A DNA stretch of 64,000 nucleotides from positions 124,001 to 188,000 of the forward strand of contig NZ_JAUHPV010000003.1 in assembly GCF_030418315.1 (NCBI RefSeq), in the 5' to 3' direction. Below, piece after piece: positions 44,549 through 54,214 of this stretch. The stretch's first letter is position 1. The number at the start of each line of letters is the position of its first letter. Source of the stretch: Demequina zhanjiangensis. Its GTDB lineage: Bacteria > Actinomycetota > Actinomycetes > Actinomycetales > Demequinaceae. The position numbers were made by a program, and so were the translations under genes. A model generated the notes under the pieces. It was not told the origin of the DNA, ran no database searches, and worked only from the letters and a program-made list of their open reading frames with translations.

Positions 44549-46513
44549 ATGACCGACAGCCTCCGGGTCAGCCCCACGGCCGACCCCGCCGATCACGCAC
44601 TCACCACGTCGCCGCTCGCGCGCCCGGTGATCCCTGCTGAAGGCCCGCGCCGCGGTGCGGGCATCGGCGAGGTCAGCTGGAGCCCCGACAGCTTCTGGGG
44701 TCGCCGCCAGCAGGTCAACGCCGACGCGACGCTCATGCACTGCGAGACGTGGATCGAGCGCCTCGGCTGGCTCGGGAACTTCGACCGTGTCGCCCGCGCC
44801 GAGGTCACTGAGGAGCACGCGGGCTGGCAGTTCGCCGACTCCGAGGTCTACAAGATGCTCGAGGGGATGGCCTGGGAGCTCGCGCGCTCCACCGATGAGA
44901 CCCTCCTTACCCGCTTCGAGTCCGTCGTCGCACGCGTGGCCGCCGCGCAGGACGACGACGGCTACCTGTGCACCGCGTACGGGCACCCCGGACTGCCACC
45001 GCGATACTCCGACATGTCGATGGGTCATGAGCTCTACAACGTCGGGCATCTCCTCCAAGCTGCGGTGGCACGGCTGCGCACCGGGCACGATGACCTCCTG
45101 GTCGACGTCGCCCGGCGCGCAGCCGACCATGTGTGCCGCGAGTTCGGCCCCGACGGACGGGACACCCTGTGCGGGCATCCCGAGATCGAGGTGGGGCTCG
45201 CGGAGTTCGGCCGTGCGACCGGCGACGAGCGCTACATCACGCAGGCGGAGCTCTTCCTCACGCGTCGCGGCCACGGCACCCTCGCGGTCCCTCCGCTGCT
45301 GTCCTCCGAGTACTTCCAGGACGACACCCCGATCCGCGACGCCGAGGCGTTCCGCGGACATGCTGTGCGCGCCCTCTACCTCACTGCAGGCGCCGTGGAT
45401 GTGGCGGTCGACCATGGCGACGCCGAGATGCTGTCCATCCTCGAGGCGCAGTGGCAGCGCACCGTCGAGCGTCGTACGTATCTGACGGGTGGCATGGGAT
45501 CGCGCCACCAGGACGAGGGGTTCGGTGAGGACTGGGAGCTGCCGCCGGATCGTGCCTACTGCGAGACCTGTGCGGGAGTCGCGTCGAACATGGTGTCGTG
45601 GCGGCTCCTGCTGGCGACGGGCGACGCGAAGTATGGGGACCTCATGGAGCGGACCCTGTTCAACGTGATCGCAGCCTCGCCCGACGCGGCGGGCACCGCC
45701 TTCTTCTACTCGAACCCGCTCCAGGTGCGGGTCGCCGGTGGCGAGTACTCGGGCGACGGCGTGAACATGAGGGCCGAGGGAGGGGTGAGGGCTCCGTGGT
45801 TCGACGTGTCCTGCTGCCCGAACAACGTGGCTCGCACGCTCGCGTCTCTGCACACGTACACGGCTCTGGTCGAGGGCGACGAGGTGTCGCTCGTGCTGTA
45901 CAACGAGGGCGTGATCGACGTCCAGACGGACGGCGGCAGGCTGACGGCACGGATCGACACGCGTTACCCCGACGAGGGTGCGATCGCCGTGACCGTTCTC
46001 GAGGCCGCACCGGAGTCCACGTTGCGGCTCCGGGTGCCCTCCTGGGCGGGCGATGCCCGCGTCACCGGGCCCGGGGGCGCAGGATCGGTCGAGCCCGGCT
46101 GGTGGGACGCGGGACGCGTCCAGGCGGGCGACGTCCTCACCCTCGAGCTCGACCTCAGCCCCAGGCTGACGTGGCCCGACAGGCGCATCGACGCGATGCG
46201 TGGCACCGTCGCCGTCGAGAGGGGGCCGCTCGTGCTCTGTCTCGAATCGACCGACCTGCCCGACGGAGCGGTGATCGACGACGTCGCCCTCGCGAGCGAC
46301 GGCCCGGTGACGCCCGAGGGGGATGGGGCGACGGTCACGCTTCGCCTCGGCGACTCGACCGGTGGCTTCGCTGGCCGTCCGCCCTATACGGCGGCCGCGT
46401 CAGCACCTGAGACCACACGCGACGCCCGCGTCGCGCTCGTGCCGTACCACCGGTGGGGCGAGAGGGCGCCCTCCCAGATGCGGGTGATGATCCCCGCGTC
46501 CGGGGGTGCATGA
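44549..46513 (+). CDS. GH127 beta-L-arabinofuranosidase
   Basis: A cytoplasmic glycosidase of 654 residues that removes beta-linked L-arabinofuranose. The zinc-cysteine active site known from Bifidobacterium HypBA1 (E338, C340, C417, C418; acid/base E322) has direct counterparts here: E339 and C341 in YCETC, C422-C423 in SCCPNN, and E323 in EGFGE. No signal peptide is present, so it acts on imported arabino-oligosaccharides. It is the last gene of the importer operon, 105 nt before the secreted glycosidase. Confidence 0.93.
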   Translation: MTDSLRVSPTADPADHALTTSPLARPVIPAEGPRRGAGIGEVSWSPDSFWGRRQQVNADATLMHCETWIERLGWLGNFDRVARAEVTEEHAGWQFADSEVYKMLEGMAWELARSTDETLLTRFESVVARVAAAQDDDGYLCTAYGHPGLPPRYSDMSMGHELYNVGHLLQAAVARLRTGHDDLLVDVARRAADHVCREFGPDGRDTLCGHPEIEVGLAEFGRATGDERYITQAELFLTRRGHGTLAVPPLLSSEYFQDDTPIRDAEAFRGHAVRALYLTAGAVDVAVDHGDAEMLSILEAQWQRTVERRTYLTGGMGSRHQDEGFGEDWELPPDRAYCETCAGVASNMVSWRLLLATGDAKYGDLMERTLFNVIAASPDAAGTAFFYSNPLQVRVAGGEYSGDGVNMRAEGGVRAPWFDVSCCPNNVARTLASLHTYTALVEGDEVSLVLYNEGVIDVQTDGGRLTARIDTRYPDEGAIAVTVLEAAPESTLRLRVPSWAGDARVTGPGGAGSVEPGWWDAGRVQAGDVLTLELDLSPRLTWPDRRIDAMRGTVAVERGPLVLCLESTDLPDGAVIDDVALASDGPVTPEGDGATVTLRLGDSTGGFAGRPPYTAAASAPETTRDARVALVPYHRWGERAPSQMRVMIPASGGA

Positions 46514-46617
46514 CGCACCTCCCACCACACGTGCGGCCGTCGTCTCGCTGACCGCCGCGTGAACCCGGTGCCGCCCCGGTCGCCGGTGAACCCACATGAG
46601 ACAAGGGGGTCTCGAGC

Positions 46618-49600
46618 ATGCGAGAGAGAACACAGGTACGCCCGCCGACGATGAGGGGTGCGGCGCTGGCCGTGCTCGCCGCCGTCGGCTTCGCAGGAGT
46701 CGTCACGGCTGCTCCTGCACACGCGGAGGAGGCGCCAGCGCCTGACCTCCACTACTCGATGGACGGCGTGGCGGGCACCTCGGTGCCGGACTCGTCCGGC
46801 AACGGCTGGGACGGCACCATCTCCGGATCGACCGCGATCGTCGCGGGCGAAGGCGGGGATGCGCTCGACCTCACCGGCGGCACCGTCGCGGTGCCTCGCG
46901 CCGCGCTCGACGGCGCGACCGACCTGACGGTGTCGACGCGCATGCGCTGGGACGGCGGTCCGTCGTGGCAGTGGCTGTTCGGCCTCGGGACGAACACGAC
47001 GCGGTACGTCTTCTGGACTCCGTCGAACTCCGACGGCGTGATGCGCACGGCGATCACGACCAACGGGCCCGGCTCAGAGGTGCAGCACACCGGCGCCGAG
47101 TCGCTGCGCACGGGGGAGTGGGCCACGCTCACCGTGGTGCTCGACACCACGGCTGACACGCTCACCACCTACCTGAACGGGGTGGCACTCCAGTCCGAGC
47201 CCACCACGATCGCCGCGGGGGACCTCCTCAGCTCCACCGCTGCGATCGCGGGTCGGATCGGCGGCTCCTTCTACCCGGATCCGGCGTTCGACGGTGCCGT
47301 GGACGACTTCCAGATCTTCAGGTCAGCGCTGACCGCCGCACAGGTGGAGTCGATGCAGGCGGGGGGCCTCGCCACGTTGGACGCGCTGCCTGAGTCCAGC
47401 TTCGAGGTGCGCACCCACGTGGGCGACGCCCCGACGCTGCCCACGTCGATCGACGCCGTCTACAGCGATGGCTACACACGGCACGTGCCGGTCGTGTGGG
47501 ATCCGATCGCGCCTGAGCTGTATGCCGGGTCCGGCCAGTTCACCGTCGACGGCGTGGCGGGCGACCTGCCCGTGACCGCCGAGGTGACGGTGCACCGGGG
47601 TGAGATCCGCATCGACGCGGGTCGGACCACCGGCGACTTCCTGGGCGGCGCCACCGGCGTCCTCTACGGACTCTACGGAGACGGCATGCCGAGCGAGAAC
47701 CTGCTCGAAGGCTTCAACGTGAGGTCGGTGGCCACGAAGGCCCAGGACGGGTCGCAGCACCCTGGCTCCGATGCGCTCGAGGTGCTTCCGACGCTCGCCG
47801 AGACGACGGGCGGTGACGTGTACCTGCGCGTGACCGACTGGTACCGGGGCTTCCCGTACCAGTGGCCGGGCAGCACGCCTGAGCAGAAGCTCGACTCGTA
47901 TCGCGGTGTGCTTGCGGACCAGCTCGACATGATCGCCGAGATCCCTGACGGGCAGCGCGCGCATCTGGTCATCGAGCCGTTCAATGAGCCCGAGGGCAAC
48001 ATGTTCGGCACCGGTTCATGGAGCCTCGACCGCACGTCCTGGCTGAACGACCCGACCGACTACTTCGCGATGTGGGACGAGACGTACCGCACGATCAAGG
48101 CCGCATTCCCCGACATTCGCATCGCGGGTCCGGGCACGTCCCAGCTCTTCGGGCAGGTCGAGGGCTTCCTCGAGCACGCCGTCGCGGAGGACACGGTTCC
48201 CGACATCATCACGTGGCACGAGCTCTCCCACCCTGAGGCGATCCGCGACTCCGTGGAGCGCTTCCGTGGCTGGGAGGACGAGGTCTTCGCCGGCACCGCC
48301 TACGAGGGCACCGAGCTCCCGATCAACATCAATGAGTACGCGTTCAACTACCACACGTCGGTCCCCGGCCAGATGATCCAGTGGATCTCCGCGATCGAGG
48401 ACTCGAAGGTGGACGCGATGATCGCGTTCTGGAACATCAACGGCAACCTGTCCGACTCGGCGGTCCAGCAGAACCGTGCGAACGGTCAGTGGTGGCTCTA
48501 CAACTCCTACTCGCAGATGAGCGGTCAGACGGTGGACGTCACGCCGCCGTACCCCGGCCAGAACTACACGCTCCAGGGCGTCGCGACCCTCGACGAGGAC
48601 CGCGACCAGCTGCGTGCGCTGATCGGTGGCGCCTCAGGCGAGGCCCCCGTGGACCTCGTCAACCTGCCTGGGGACGTGTTCGGCAAGGACGTCCGCGTCT
48701 GGGTCAAGGAGATCGACTGGACCGGCCAGCTGGGAGACTCGGCACAGCCCGAGGTCATCTTCGAACAGGTCCGCGACGTGGTCGACGGCGCCGTCACGCT
48801 CGACTTCGACGGCGAGGAGTTGCCGCTCCTCAAGGAGTCGTCGGCCTACGAGATCATCGTGACCCCTGCCGGCTCCTCGCAGCCGGGCGAGGTCACGGCG
48901 CCGTGGACCGCGTCGTACGAGGCCGAGGACGCCACCTACACCGGTGGCGGCTACAGCCGCAACGGCCCGGAGGGGACGCCGTCGGACGTCAGCAAGTTCT
49001 ACACGTCCGGCACGTACAACGTCGGCGGGCTCCGCACCGGCTCCGACGGGGTGCTGTCGTTCGACGTCTCAGTGCCCGAGGACGGCACCTACGACCTCTC
49101 GGTCTTCGCCAACAGCCTCAACACCTACGGATTGGTCGCGGACCAGGGCCCCACGAACGTGTTCCTCACGGTCGACGGGCAGGACGAGCAGGAGATCTAC
49201 CTCCCGCTCGGCTACAAGTGGGTGGTCTGGGACCACAGCGACACCACCGTCGAGCTCACGGCAGGCGAGCACACGATCGCACTGTCGGCGAACAGCCTCG
49301 ACGGCAGCGGTGCCACCCAGGGTGACGCGATCATCGACCGCCTCACCCTCACCCGCGCTGCGTCCGCAGAGGCGGCGACCGTGTATGAGGCCGAGCTGGC
49401 CGACACCACCGCGCGGATCCAGTACCGCAACAACGCGTCGGGATCCGGCATCGTCCGTCTGGACAAGGACGAGTCCGCGACGTTCTGGGTCTACGCCGAC
49501 CACGACGGCGAGCACTCGCTTGCCGTCGACACGTCCGGTCGCGGCCACGGCACCGTCGAGGTCAACGGATACCCGGTGCTCGACCTTCACGAGGCGGCCA

Positions 49601-50196
49601 GCGGCACCGTGCACCTCATGGGCGGCATCAACAAGGTGGTCATCACGGGGAAGGCGAAGGTCGACAGGCTGCTCGTCTCCGCGTCGGACGGGGCCCTGGC
49701 CTCAGTCGACTACCAGGCGGAGGACGCGGCCCTCAGCGGCGGGGCGCAGGTCATGGACCTGAGCCTTGCCGAGGGTGGTCAGGCGGTCTCGGGGCTCGGC
49801 GGTGAGCCGGGCAACGACAGCACGGTCTCCTTCACGGTGCAGGCCGAGCAGGCAGGGCCGCACGCGGTCGTCGTCAGGTTCTCCAACCCGGAGCAGGTGC
49901 CAGCGACGCACTACAACCCGAACCCGATGGCGCGACGCGCGCTGGTCTCCGTCAACGACGGCGACCCGGACTCGGTGCTGTTCGTGCCCACGTTCCATGA
50001 GAACAACTTCTGGGAGCGCACCCTGGTGCTCGACCTGGAGGCGGGGACGAACACGATCACGATCGGCTCCGAGGAGCAGCCGAACTTCGACGGCGAGACC
50101 TACGCCGACGAGAACTGGCCGGGCATCCCGCTGCGTGCGGATGAGGCTCCGATCATCGACCGGATCACGGTGTCGCCGCTGAGCGATCAGCAGTAG
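46618..50196 (+). CDS. secreted multidomain clan GH-A-like glycosidase with LamG, Ig-like and CBM domains
   Basis: A 1192-residue exported protein. It has a signal peptide (about 1-40), a LamG-type domain (about 42-245), a bacterial Ig-like BIG4-type domain (about 250-325), a TIM-barrel catalytic domain (about 330-690), and three CBM6/35-like modules (about 765-910, 915-1020, 1025-1190). Likely catalytic residues are E457 in EPFNEPEG (acid/base) and E573 in ININEYAF (nucleophile), 116 residues apart, as in GH39. No LPxTG anchor is present. The ribosome-binding site AAGGGG sits in a GAGAC/GTCTC hairpin loop (46598-46613). The GH127 neighbour points to an arabinose-bearing substrate. Confidence 0.85.
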   Translation: MRERTQVRPPTMRGAALAVLAAVGFAGVVTAAPAHAEEAPAPDLHYSMDGVAGTSVPDSSGNGWDGTISGSTAIVAGEGGDALDLTGGTVAVPRAALDGATDLTVSTRMRWDGGPSWQWLFGLGTNTTRYVFWTPSNSDGVMRTAITTNGPGSEVQHTGAESLRTGEWATLTVVLDTTADTLTTYLNGVALQSEPTTIAAGDLLSSTAAIAGRIGGSFYPDPAFDGAVDDFQIFRSALTAAQVESMQAGGLATLDALPESSFEVRTHVGDAPTLPTSIDAVYSDGYTRHVPVVWDPIAPELYAGSGQFTVDGVAGDLPVTAEVTVHRGEIRIDAGRTTGDFLGGATGVLYGLYGDGMPSENLLEGFNVRSVATKAQDGSQHPGSDALEVLPTLAETTGGDVYLRVTDWYRGFPYQWPGSTPEQKLDSYRGVLADQLDMIAEIPDGQRAHLVIEPFNEPEGNMFGTGSWSLDRTSWLNDPTDYFAMWDETYRTIKAAFPDIRIAGPGTSQLFGQVEGFLEHAVAEDTVPDIITWHELSHPEAIRDSVERFRGWEDEVFAGTAYEGTELPININEYAFNYHTSVPGQMIQWISAIEDSKVDAMIAFWNINGNLSDSAVQQNRANGQWWLYNSYSQMSGQTVDVTPPYPGQNYTLQGVATLDEDRDQLRALIGGASGEAPVDLVNLPGDVFGKDVRVWVKEIDWTGQLGDSAQPEVIFEQVRDVVDGAVTLDFDGEELPLLKESSAYEIIVTPAGSSQPGEVTAPWTASYEAEDATYTGGGYSRNGPEGTPSDVSKFYTSGTYNVGGLRTGSDGVLSFDVSVPEDGTYDLSVFANSLNTYGLVADQGPTNVFLTVDGQDEQEIYLPLGYKWVVWDHSDTTVELTAGEHTIALSANSLDGSGATQGDAIIDRLTLTRAASAEAATVYEAELADTTARIQYRNNASGSGIVRLDKDESATFWVYADHDGEHSLAVDTSGRGHGTVEVNGYPVLDLHEAASGTVHLMGGINKVVITGKAKVDRLLVSASDGALASVDYQAEDAALSGGAQVMDLSLAEGGQAVSGLGGEPGNDSTVSFTVQAEQAGPHAVVVRFSNPEQVPATHYNPNPMARRALVSVNDGDPDSVLFVPTFHENNFWERTLVLDLEAGTNTITIGSEEQPNFDGETYADENWPGIPLRADEAPIIDRITVSPLSDQQ

Positions 50197-50206
50197 CCGC
50201 GTTCCA

Positions 50207-50245
50207 GAGGTCCCGCAGGAGAGAGGTCTTCTCCTGCGGGACCTC
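50207..50245 (+). terminator. terminator of the arabinose locus
   Basis: A perfect 16-bp stem (50207-50222 with 50230-50245) and a 7-nt loop, starting 11 nt after the secreted glycosidase stop. Confidence 0.88.
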
Positions 50246-50307
50246 GTCGTCTCCAGGGGCGCATGTCCGCGGCGCCTCGTGCCCAGTTCCTGAGTACATT
50301 GGCGGAC

Positions 50308-51480
50308 ATGGCCTCTCTTGCAGGCAGGTTGCCCCTTCCTCCGACGCAGCGAGGGCGCGATGCGCTCGGTGCGGGCGTGGTGCTGATCCTGGTGGTGTGG
50401 GCTGCTCTGCCGCTCGAGGCCTCAAGCGGCGGGTGGTGGTTCAAGCTCGTCGCCTCGATCGCCGCGAGCGTTGCCCTTGTGTGGAGGCGCGACGCGCCGC
50501 TGCTGGTGCTTGCCGTCAGCTGGGTCGCCTTCGCGTTGCCGCTCGTGATCCTCCACGACTTTGGAAACGCCTATACGCCGTTCCTGATCGCGGTCTACAC
50601 GGCGGTGTCCCGATCAGGGGGAGTGCGGCGGGCGCTCCTCGTCGGCCTCATCGGAACGCTTGCAGCGGGTGCGCCCGTGGTGGTGAGTCGCGGCTGGAAC
50701 CCCTGGGACGTCGAGGTGATCCTCGCCGGAGTCCTCGCGGGCCTGGTTGCCGCGCTCGGACTCGCGATGGCGATGTACCGGCGCGCACTTGCTCAGGAGC
50801 GCGCGCGAGCCGTCGAGGCCGAGGAGACCAAGGAGGCGCTCGCGGAGACCCGCGTCGCCCAGGAACGCCTTCGGATCGCGCGCGAGCTGCACGACGCCGT
50901 CGGTCACCACATCGCCGTCATGAACGTCCAGGCGGGGGTGGCTGAAGCCCTCCTCGAATCCGACAAGGAGCGCGCCGCCGACGCGCTCGCCAACGTGCAG
51001 GAGGCCGGGGCTCGAGCGCTCGAGGAGCTGCCTCTCATGCTGCGAGTGCTCCGCCAGGATGGCGACGACGATGAGCGGCCAGGTGTCGGTCTCGCGCAGC
51101 TCGACGAGCTCGTCGCGCATGCGCGAGAGGCAGGGCTGGATGTCGTGCTGGACCGCCGCGGTGCTGAGGCCGTGCTCCCGACAGGGGTGGACCAGGCCGC
51201 CTACCGCATCGTCCAGGAGGCGCTCACCAATGCGCAGAAGCATGGGGTGGGGACCGCTGCGGTGACTGTCGAGGCGACGGCCGACGAGGTGCGGATCGAG
51301 GTCGGCAATCGCGTCGCTGAAGGGGCGAGCGTGGCGCCGGCCTCGGGCTTCGGGCTCGTCGGGATGAAGGAGCGTGCGACCGCCGTCGGGGGAGCGGTGA
51401 CCGCCGCGCGGGAGGGCGACAGCTTCGTCGTGTGCGCCCGGCTGCCCATGAAGGTCGACCAGGAGAGGGGAACACGATGA
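50308..51480 (+). CDS. NarL/DesK-type sensor histidine kinase
   Basis: A 390-residue kinase with a membrane sensor region of about five helices (about 20-170), a short coiled coil, the HisKA_3 phosphoacceptor H195 in RIARELHDAVGHH, and an HATPase domain (AYRIVQEALTNAQKHG, GFGLVGMKER). I prefer ATG 50308, because TACATT at 50295-50300 lies 7 nt before it and a terminator ends at 50245. An upstream ATG at 50263 would add 15 residues. It overlaps the response regulator (ATGA). The stimulus is unknown. Confidence 0.9.
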   Translation: MASLAGRLPLPPTQRGRDALGAGVVLILVVWAALPLEASSGGWWFKLVASIAASVALVWRRDAPLLVLAVSWVAFALPLVILHDFGNAYTPFLIAVYTAVSRSGGVRRALLVGLIGTLAAGAPVVVSRGWNPWDVEVILAGVLAGLVAALGLAMAMYRRALAQERARAVEAEETKEALAETRVAQERLRIARELHDAVGHHIAVMNVQAGVAEALLESDKERAADALANVQEAGARALEELPLMLRVLRQDGDDDERPGVGLAQLDELVAHAREAGLDVVLDRRGAEAVLPTGVDQAAYRIVQEALTNAQKHGVGTAAVTVEATADEVRIEVGNRVAEGASVAPASGFGLVGMKERATAVGGAVTAAREGDSFVVCARLPMKVDQERGTR

Positions 51481-52136
51481 CTATCCGAGTGGTGGTCGTA
51501 GACGACCAGGACCTGATCCGTGGAGGCTTCGTCGCGATCCTCGGCACGACAGAGGACATCGAGGTGGTGGGGGAGGCCGATGACGGAGAGGCCGCCGTCG
51601 CGCTCATCTCCGAGGTAAGGCCGGACGTGGTGCTGATGGATATCCGCATGCCCGGGATGGACGGCCTCGCAGCGACCGAGGCGATCGCGGCCGATCCCGA
51701 GCTGGGAGACGTCAAGGTGGTCGTGCTCACCACGTTCGAGGAGGAGGGCTACGTCCTGCGAGCGCTGAAGGCCGGTGCGAGCGGGTTCCTCGGCAAGGGT
51801 GTCCGTCCGGCCGAGCTGATCGGCGCGGTGCGAACCATCGCCGAGGGCGAGTCGCTGCTGTCGCCGGCGGCCACGCGGGCCGTCATCGCGCATGTCGCTC
51901 AGGACACGATCCAGCCTGCGGCCGACGGCGAGACGTTCACGTACCTCACCGAGCGCGAGCGTGAGGTGGTGCTGCTGGTCGCGCAGGGGCTCAGCAACGA
52001 CGAGATCGCTGCGCAGCTCTTCATCACTCCCTTGACCGCGAAGACCCACGTGGTGCGTGCGATGCACAAGGTGGGTGCGCGCGACCGCGCGCAGCTGGTC
52101 GTAGCCGCCTACCAGGCTGGATTCGCGACCCCCTGA
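51477..52136 (+). CDS. NarL-type response regulator
   Basis: A 219-residue response regulator: receiver domain with D9-D10, phosphoacceptor D55 (VVLMDIRMPGMDG), conserved Thr and Lys (VLTTFEEEG), and a LuxR-type HTH (about 150-212; LTEREREVVLLVAQGLSNDEIAAQLF). The start overlaps the kinase stop, so the pair is co-translated. Targets are not known. The nearby small secreted protein or membrane protein downstream are candidates by position only. Confidence 0.94.
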   Translation: MTIRVVVVDDQDLIRGGFVAILGTTEDIEVVGEADDGEAAVALISEVRPDVVLMDIRMPGMDGLAATEAIAADPELGDVKVVVLTTFEEEGYVLRALKAGASGFLGKGVRPAELIGAVRTIAEGESLLSPAATRAVIAHVAQDTIQPAADGETFTYLTEREREVVLLVAQGLSNDEIAAQLFITPLTAKTHVVRAMHKVGARDRAQLVVAAYQAGFATP

Positions 52137-52412
52137 CGTTCACGGCCGCCTCGTACTGCATGCGTAGCAGGCGGAAGTGTCTACATCTGTGCGATGTGCG
52201 GCGAGCCTTGCGCTGCGACTCTTGAGTGGTCGGCCGGCGAGGGTGCCCGCAGGGATGAGGAGGGGCGGCCCCGGCGGCCTCTCTCCCCGTCGGTGCCACC
52301 GTGTTCAACTCGCCGGTCGACTCTCGGTCCGCGTCGCAGGGCACGCCCCCATGCTCCACGACGCGGGCCGACGACCACGCTCTCGCCTTCTCGTCTCCGA
52401 AGGGACGGATCC

Positions 52413-52637
52413 ATGTCCACGCGTCTTTCCTGGCAGGCCACCGTGCTCGCGCTGGTGGCATTCACCGCCGGTCTGCTCACAGTGCCGCTCGCCTCACACG
52501 CGGCACACCCCGCGGTCTCTCACGCACAGCCGACTGCGGACGCGGTCGTCGCGCCGGTGCGTGCGGCCGATGCGCTGCCCGCCGAGATTGCGCCCGGCGT
52601 CGCGCAGGGCCTCGTCGTCGTGCGGTCGCACGACTGA
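52413..52637 (+). CDS. small secreted protein
   Basis: A 74-residue protein with a hydrophobic signal segment (about 8-30, ATVLALVAFTAGLLTVPLA) followed by an Ala/Pro/Val-rich stretch and the end VAQGLVVVRSHD. The GAAGGGACGG site precedes ATG 52413. No family is recognised. The 276 nt upstream (52137-52412) after the response regulator hold no convincing gene, only possible promoter sequence. Confidence 0.5.
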   Translation: MSTRLSWQATVLALVAFTAGLLTVPLASHAAHPAVSHAQPTADAVVAPVRAADALPAEIAPGVAQGLVVVRSHD

Positions 52638-52657
52638 ACGGTCGACTCGCGGCGACG

Positions 52658-52942
52658 TCAGGACGTCGGCTGCGCGTCGAGCTCCGCGACAGCGTCGGCT
52701 CCGTGAAGCGAGACCAGCGCCGCCGTCTCCACGTTGCGCAGGTAGATGCGGGCGCCGCGTGCGGCACGCGCACAGCCATACGCGAACGTGGCGAACCCGA
52801 GCGCGAGGCCCACGAAGACGACGACGGGAGCCGCGCTGATCGTTCCCGGGATGGCGAAGAGCCCGTAGATGATCGGGCCGCCGAGCACCGCGATCAGGGC
52901 GCCCTCGACCGCTTCGCCGGCGCCGCGCTTCGGCTCGTCCAT
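52658..52942 (-). CDS. small two-helix membrane protein, paralogue of 39824-40105
   Basis: A 94-residue protein, MDEPKRGAGEAVEGALIAVLGG at the start, two hydrophobic helices (about 12-35 and 38-60) and a C-terminal segment YLRNVETAALVSLHGADAVAEL. This is nearly the same as in the product of 39824-40105. The two loci are 12 kb apart and otherwise unrelated. A GGGGGAAAG site precedes the ATG. No known family is recognised. Confidence 0.8.
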   Translation of the reverse strand: MDEPKRGAGEAVEGALIAVLGGPIIYGLFAIPGTISAAPVVVFVGLALGFATFAYGCARAARGARIYLRNVETAALVSLHGADAVAELDAQPTS

Positions 52943-52965
52943 GTTCTTTCCCCCTTGTATCCATT

Positions 52966-52988
52966 CAGGACCGCCCCCCGGCGGTCTG
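52966..52988 (-). terminator. terminator of the aminotransferase operon
   Basis: GACCGCC (52969-52975) pairs with GGCGGTC (52980-52986) around CCCC, and the stem extends past one bulge. It lies 42 nt beyond the aminotransferase stop on the minus strand. Confidence 0.5.
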
Positions 52989-53029
52989 ACCAGACGCTAC
53001 TCGCCATTCTCCTCCAGCGGTGGCACGCC

Positions 53030-54214
53030 TCACCTGGGAGGGAGCGAGTCGAGCCAGCGGCCCAGGCGATCGATGCCCTCCACGATGTCCTCGCGCGACG
53101 ACGCGTAGGACAGGCGCACGTGCGTGTCTCCGTGCGTCTCCCCGAAGTCCTTACCAGGAGTGAGCGCCACGTGCGCCTCGGTGAGCGCACGCTCGCAGAA
53201 GGTCCAGGCGTCCATCCCGGTGGGGGAGACGTCAGGGTACGCGTAGAACGCTCCGTCAGGCTCCGAGTCGACGGGCAGTCCGATGCGCGCGAGCCCCTCC
53301 ACCATGAGCTGCCGCCGTGCGACCAGCTCCACACGCCGGGCCTCCGCCTCTGCGAGAGCCTCGGGCTCGAAGCAGGCGAGCGCGGCGATCTGCGCTGGGG
53401 TCGAGGCGCTGAGGAAGAAGTCCATGGCGAGCGTCTCGGCGGGCTTCACGAGCGACTCGGGCAGCACCACCCATCCGAGCCTCCACCCCGTCATGCCGAA
53501 GTACTTGGAGAAGCTGTTGACGACGATCGCCTCCGCGTCGTGCGCCAGCACGGTCTGCGGGGGCGTGCCATCCGCGTCGGGGTCGGCGAGGTCCAGGTAG
53601 ATCTCGTCGACGATCCGCCACGCGCCGCGCGCCTTGGCCAGGTCGCATACGGCAGCGAGCTCATCGGTGGGCAGCGACGTCCCGGTCGGGTTCGACGGGG
53701 TGGCGACCATGACCGCCTGCGTCCGGTCGGTCCACGCGTCCTCGAGCATCTGCGCGGTCAGCTGGTAGCGGGTCGCCGGGCTGGTGGGGATGGCGACGAC
53801 GTTGCCGCCGAACGACGTGACGATCTCGCGGTTGCACGGGTACGACGGGTCCGCGAGAAGGACGTCTGCGCCCGGGTCCACCGTCGCGGCGGTGACGAGG
53901 AGCAGCGCTGAGGACGCGCCTGACGTGATGGCGATGCGCGCAGGGTCCACGTCGACGCCGTGGCGCTCCTTGTAGAACCACGAGATCCGCTCCCGCAGCG
54001 CAGGCATGCCGAGCGCGAAGCTGTAGGGCAACGGCCGCCCGTCCATCGCGTCGACCATCGCCTTCCGCACAGACTCCGGTGCGCCGAAGGACGGCTCCCC
54101 GATGTTGAGGCGGATCACGCGGTGTCCTGCCTGCTCGATCGCGGTGGCGTTCTGGATCAGCGCCATCGCGTGGAACGGTTCGGCGTCGAGTGCGCGCTGG
54201 GCGATGCGCATCAT
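53030..54214 (-). CDS. class I/II pyridoxal phosphate aminotransferase
   Basis: A 394-residue fold-type I aminotransferase, AspC-like. Family features are LNIGEPSFGAPESV, TSGASSALLLVTAA, VATPSNPTGTSLP, and the PLP lysine in NSFSKYFGMTGWRLGW. The amino acid used is unknown. ATGATG at 54214 overlaps the stop of the PanE-like gene, so both enzymes are made together. The divergent Lrp regulator (55226) suggests control by amino acids. Confidence 0.9.
   Translation of the reverse strand: MMRIAQRALDAEPFHAMALIQNATAIEQAGHRVIRLNIGEPSFGAPESVRKAMVDAMDGRPLPYSFALGMPALRERISWFYKERHGVDVDPARIAITSGASSALLLVTAATVDPGADVLLADPSYPCNREIVTSFGGNVVAIPTSPATRYQLTAQMLEDAWTDRTQAVMVATPSNPTGTSLPTDELAAVCDLAKARGAWRIVDEIYLDLADPDADGTPPQTVLAHDAEAIVVNSFSKYFGMTGWRLGWVVLPESLVKPAETLAMDFFLSASTPAQIAALACFEPEALAEAEARRVELVARRQLMVEGLARIGLPVDSEPDGAFYAYPDVSPTGMDAWTFCERALTEAHVALTPGKDFGETHGDTHVRLSYASSREDIVEGIDRLGRWLDSLPPR

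Noticed and set aside
46618-50196. Cell-wall anchoring of the secreted glycosidase
   Set aside because: The C-terminus (SPLSDQQ) has no LPxTG motif, hydrophobic segment or basic tail.
52137-52412. Additional gene between the response regulator and the small secreted protein
   Set aside because: Open frames exist in several phases but all are Arg/Pro-rich, lack ribosome-binding sites and have no conserved motif.
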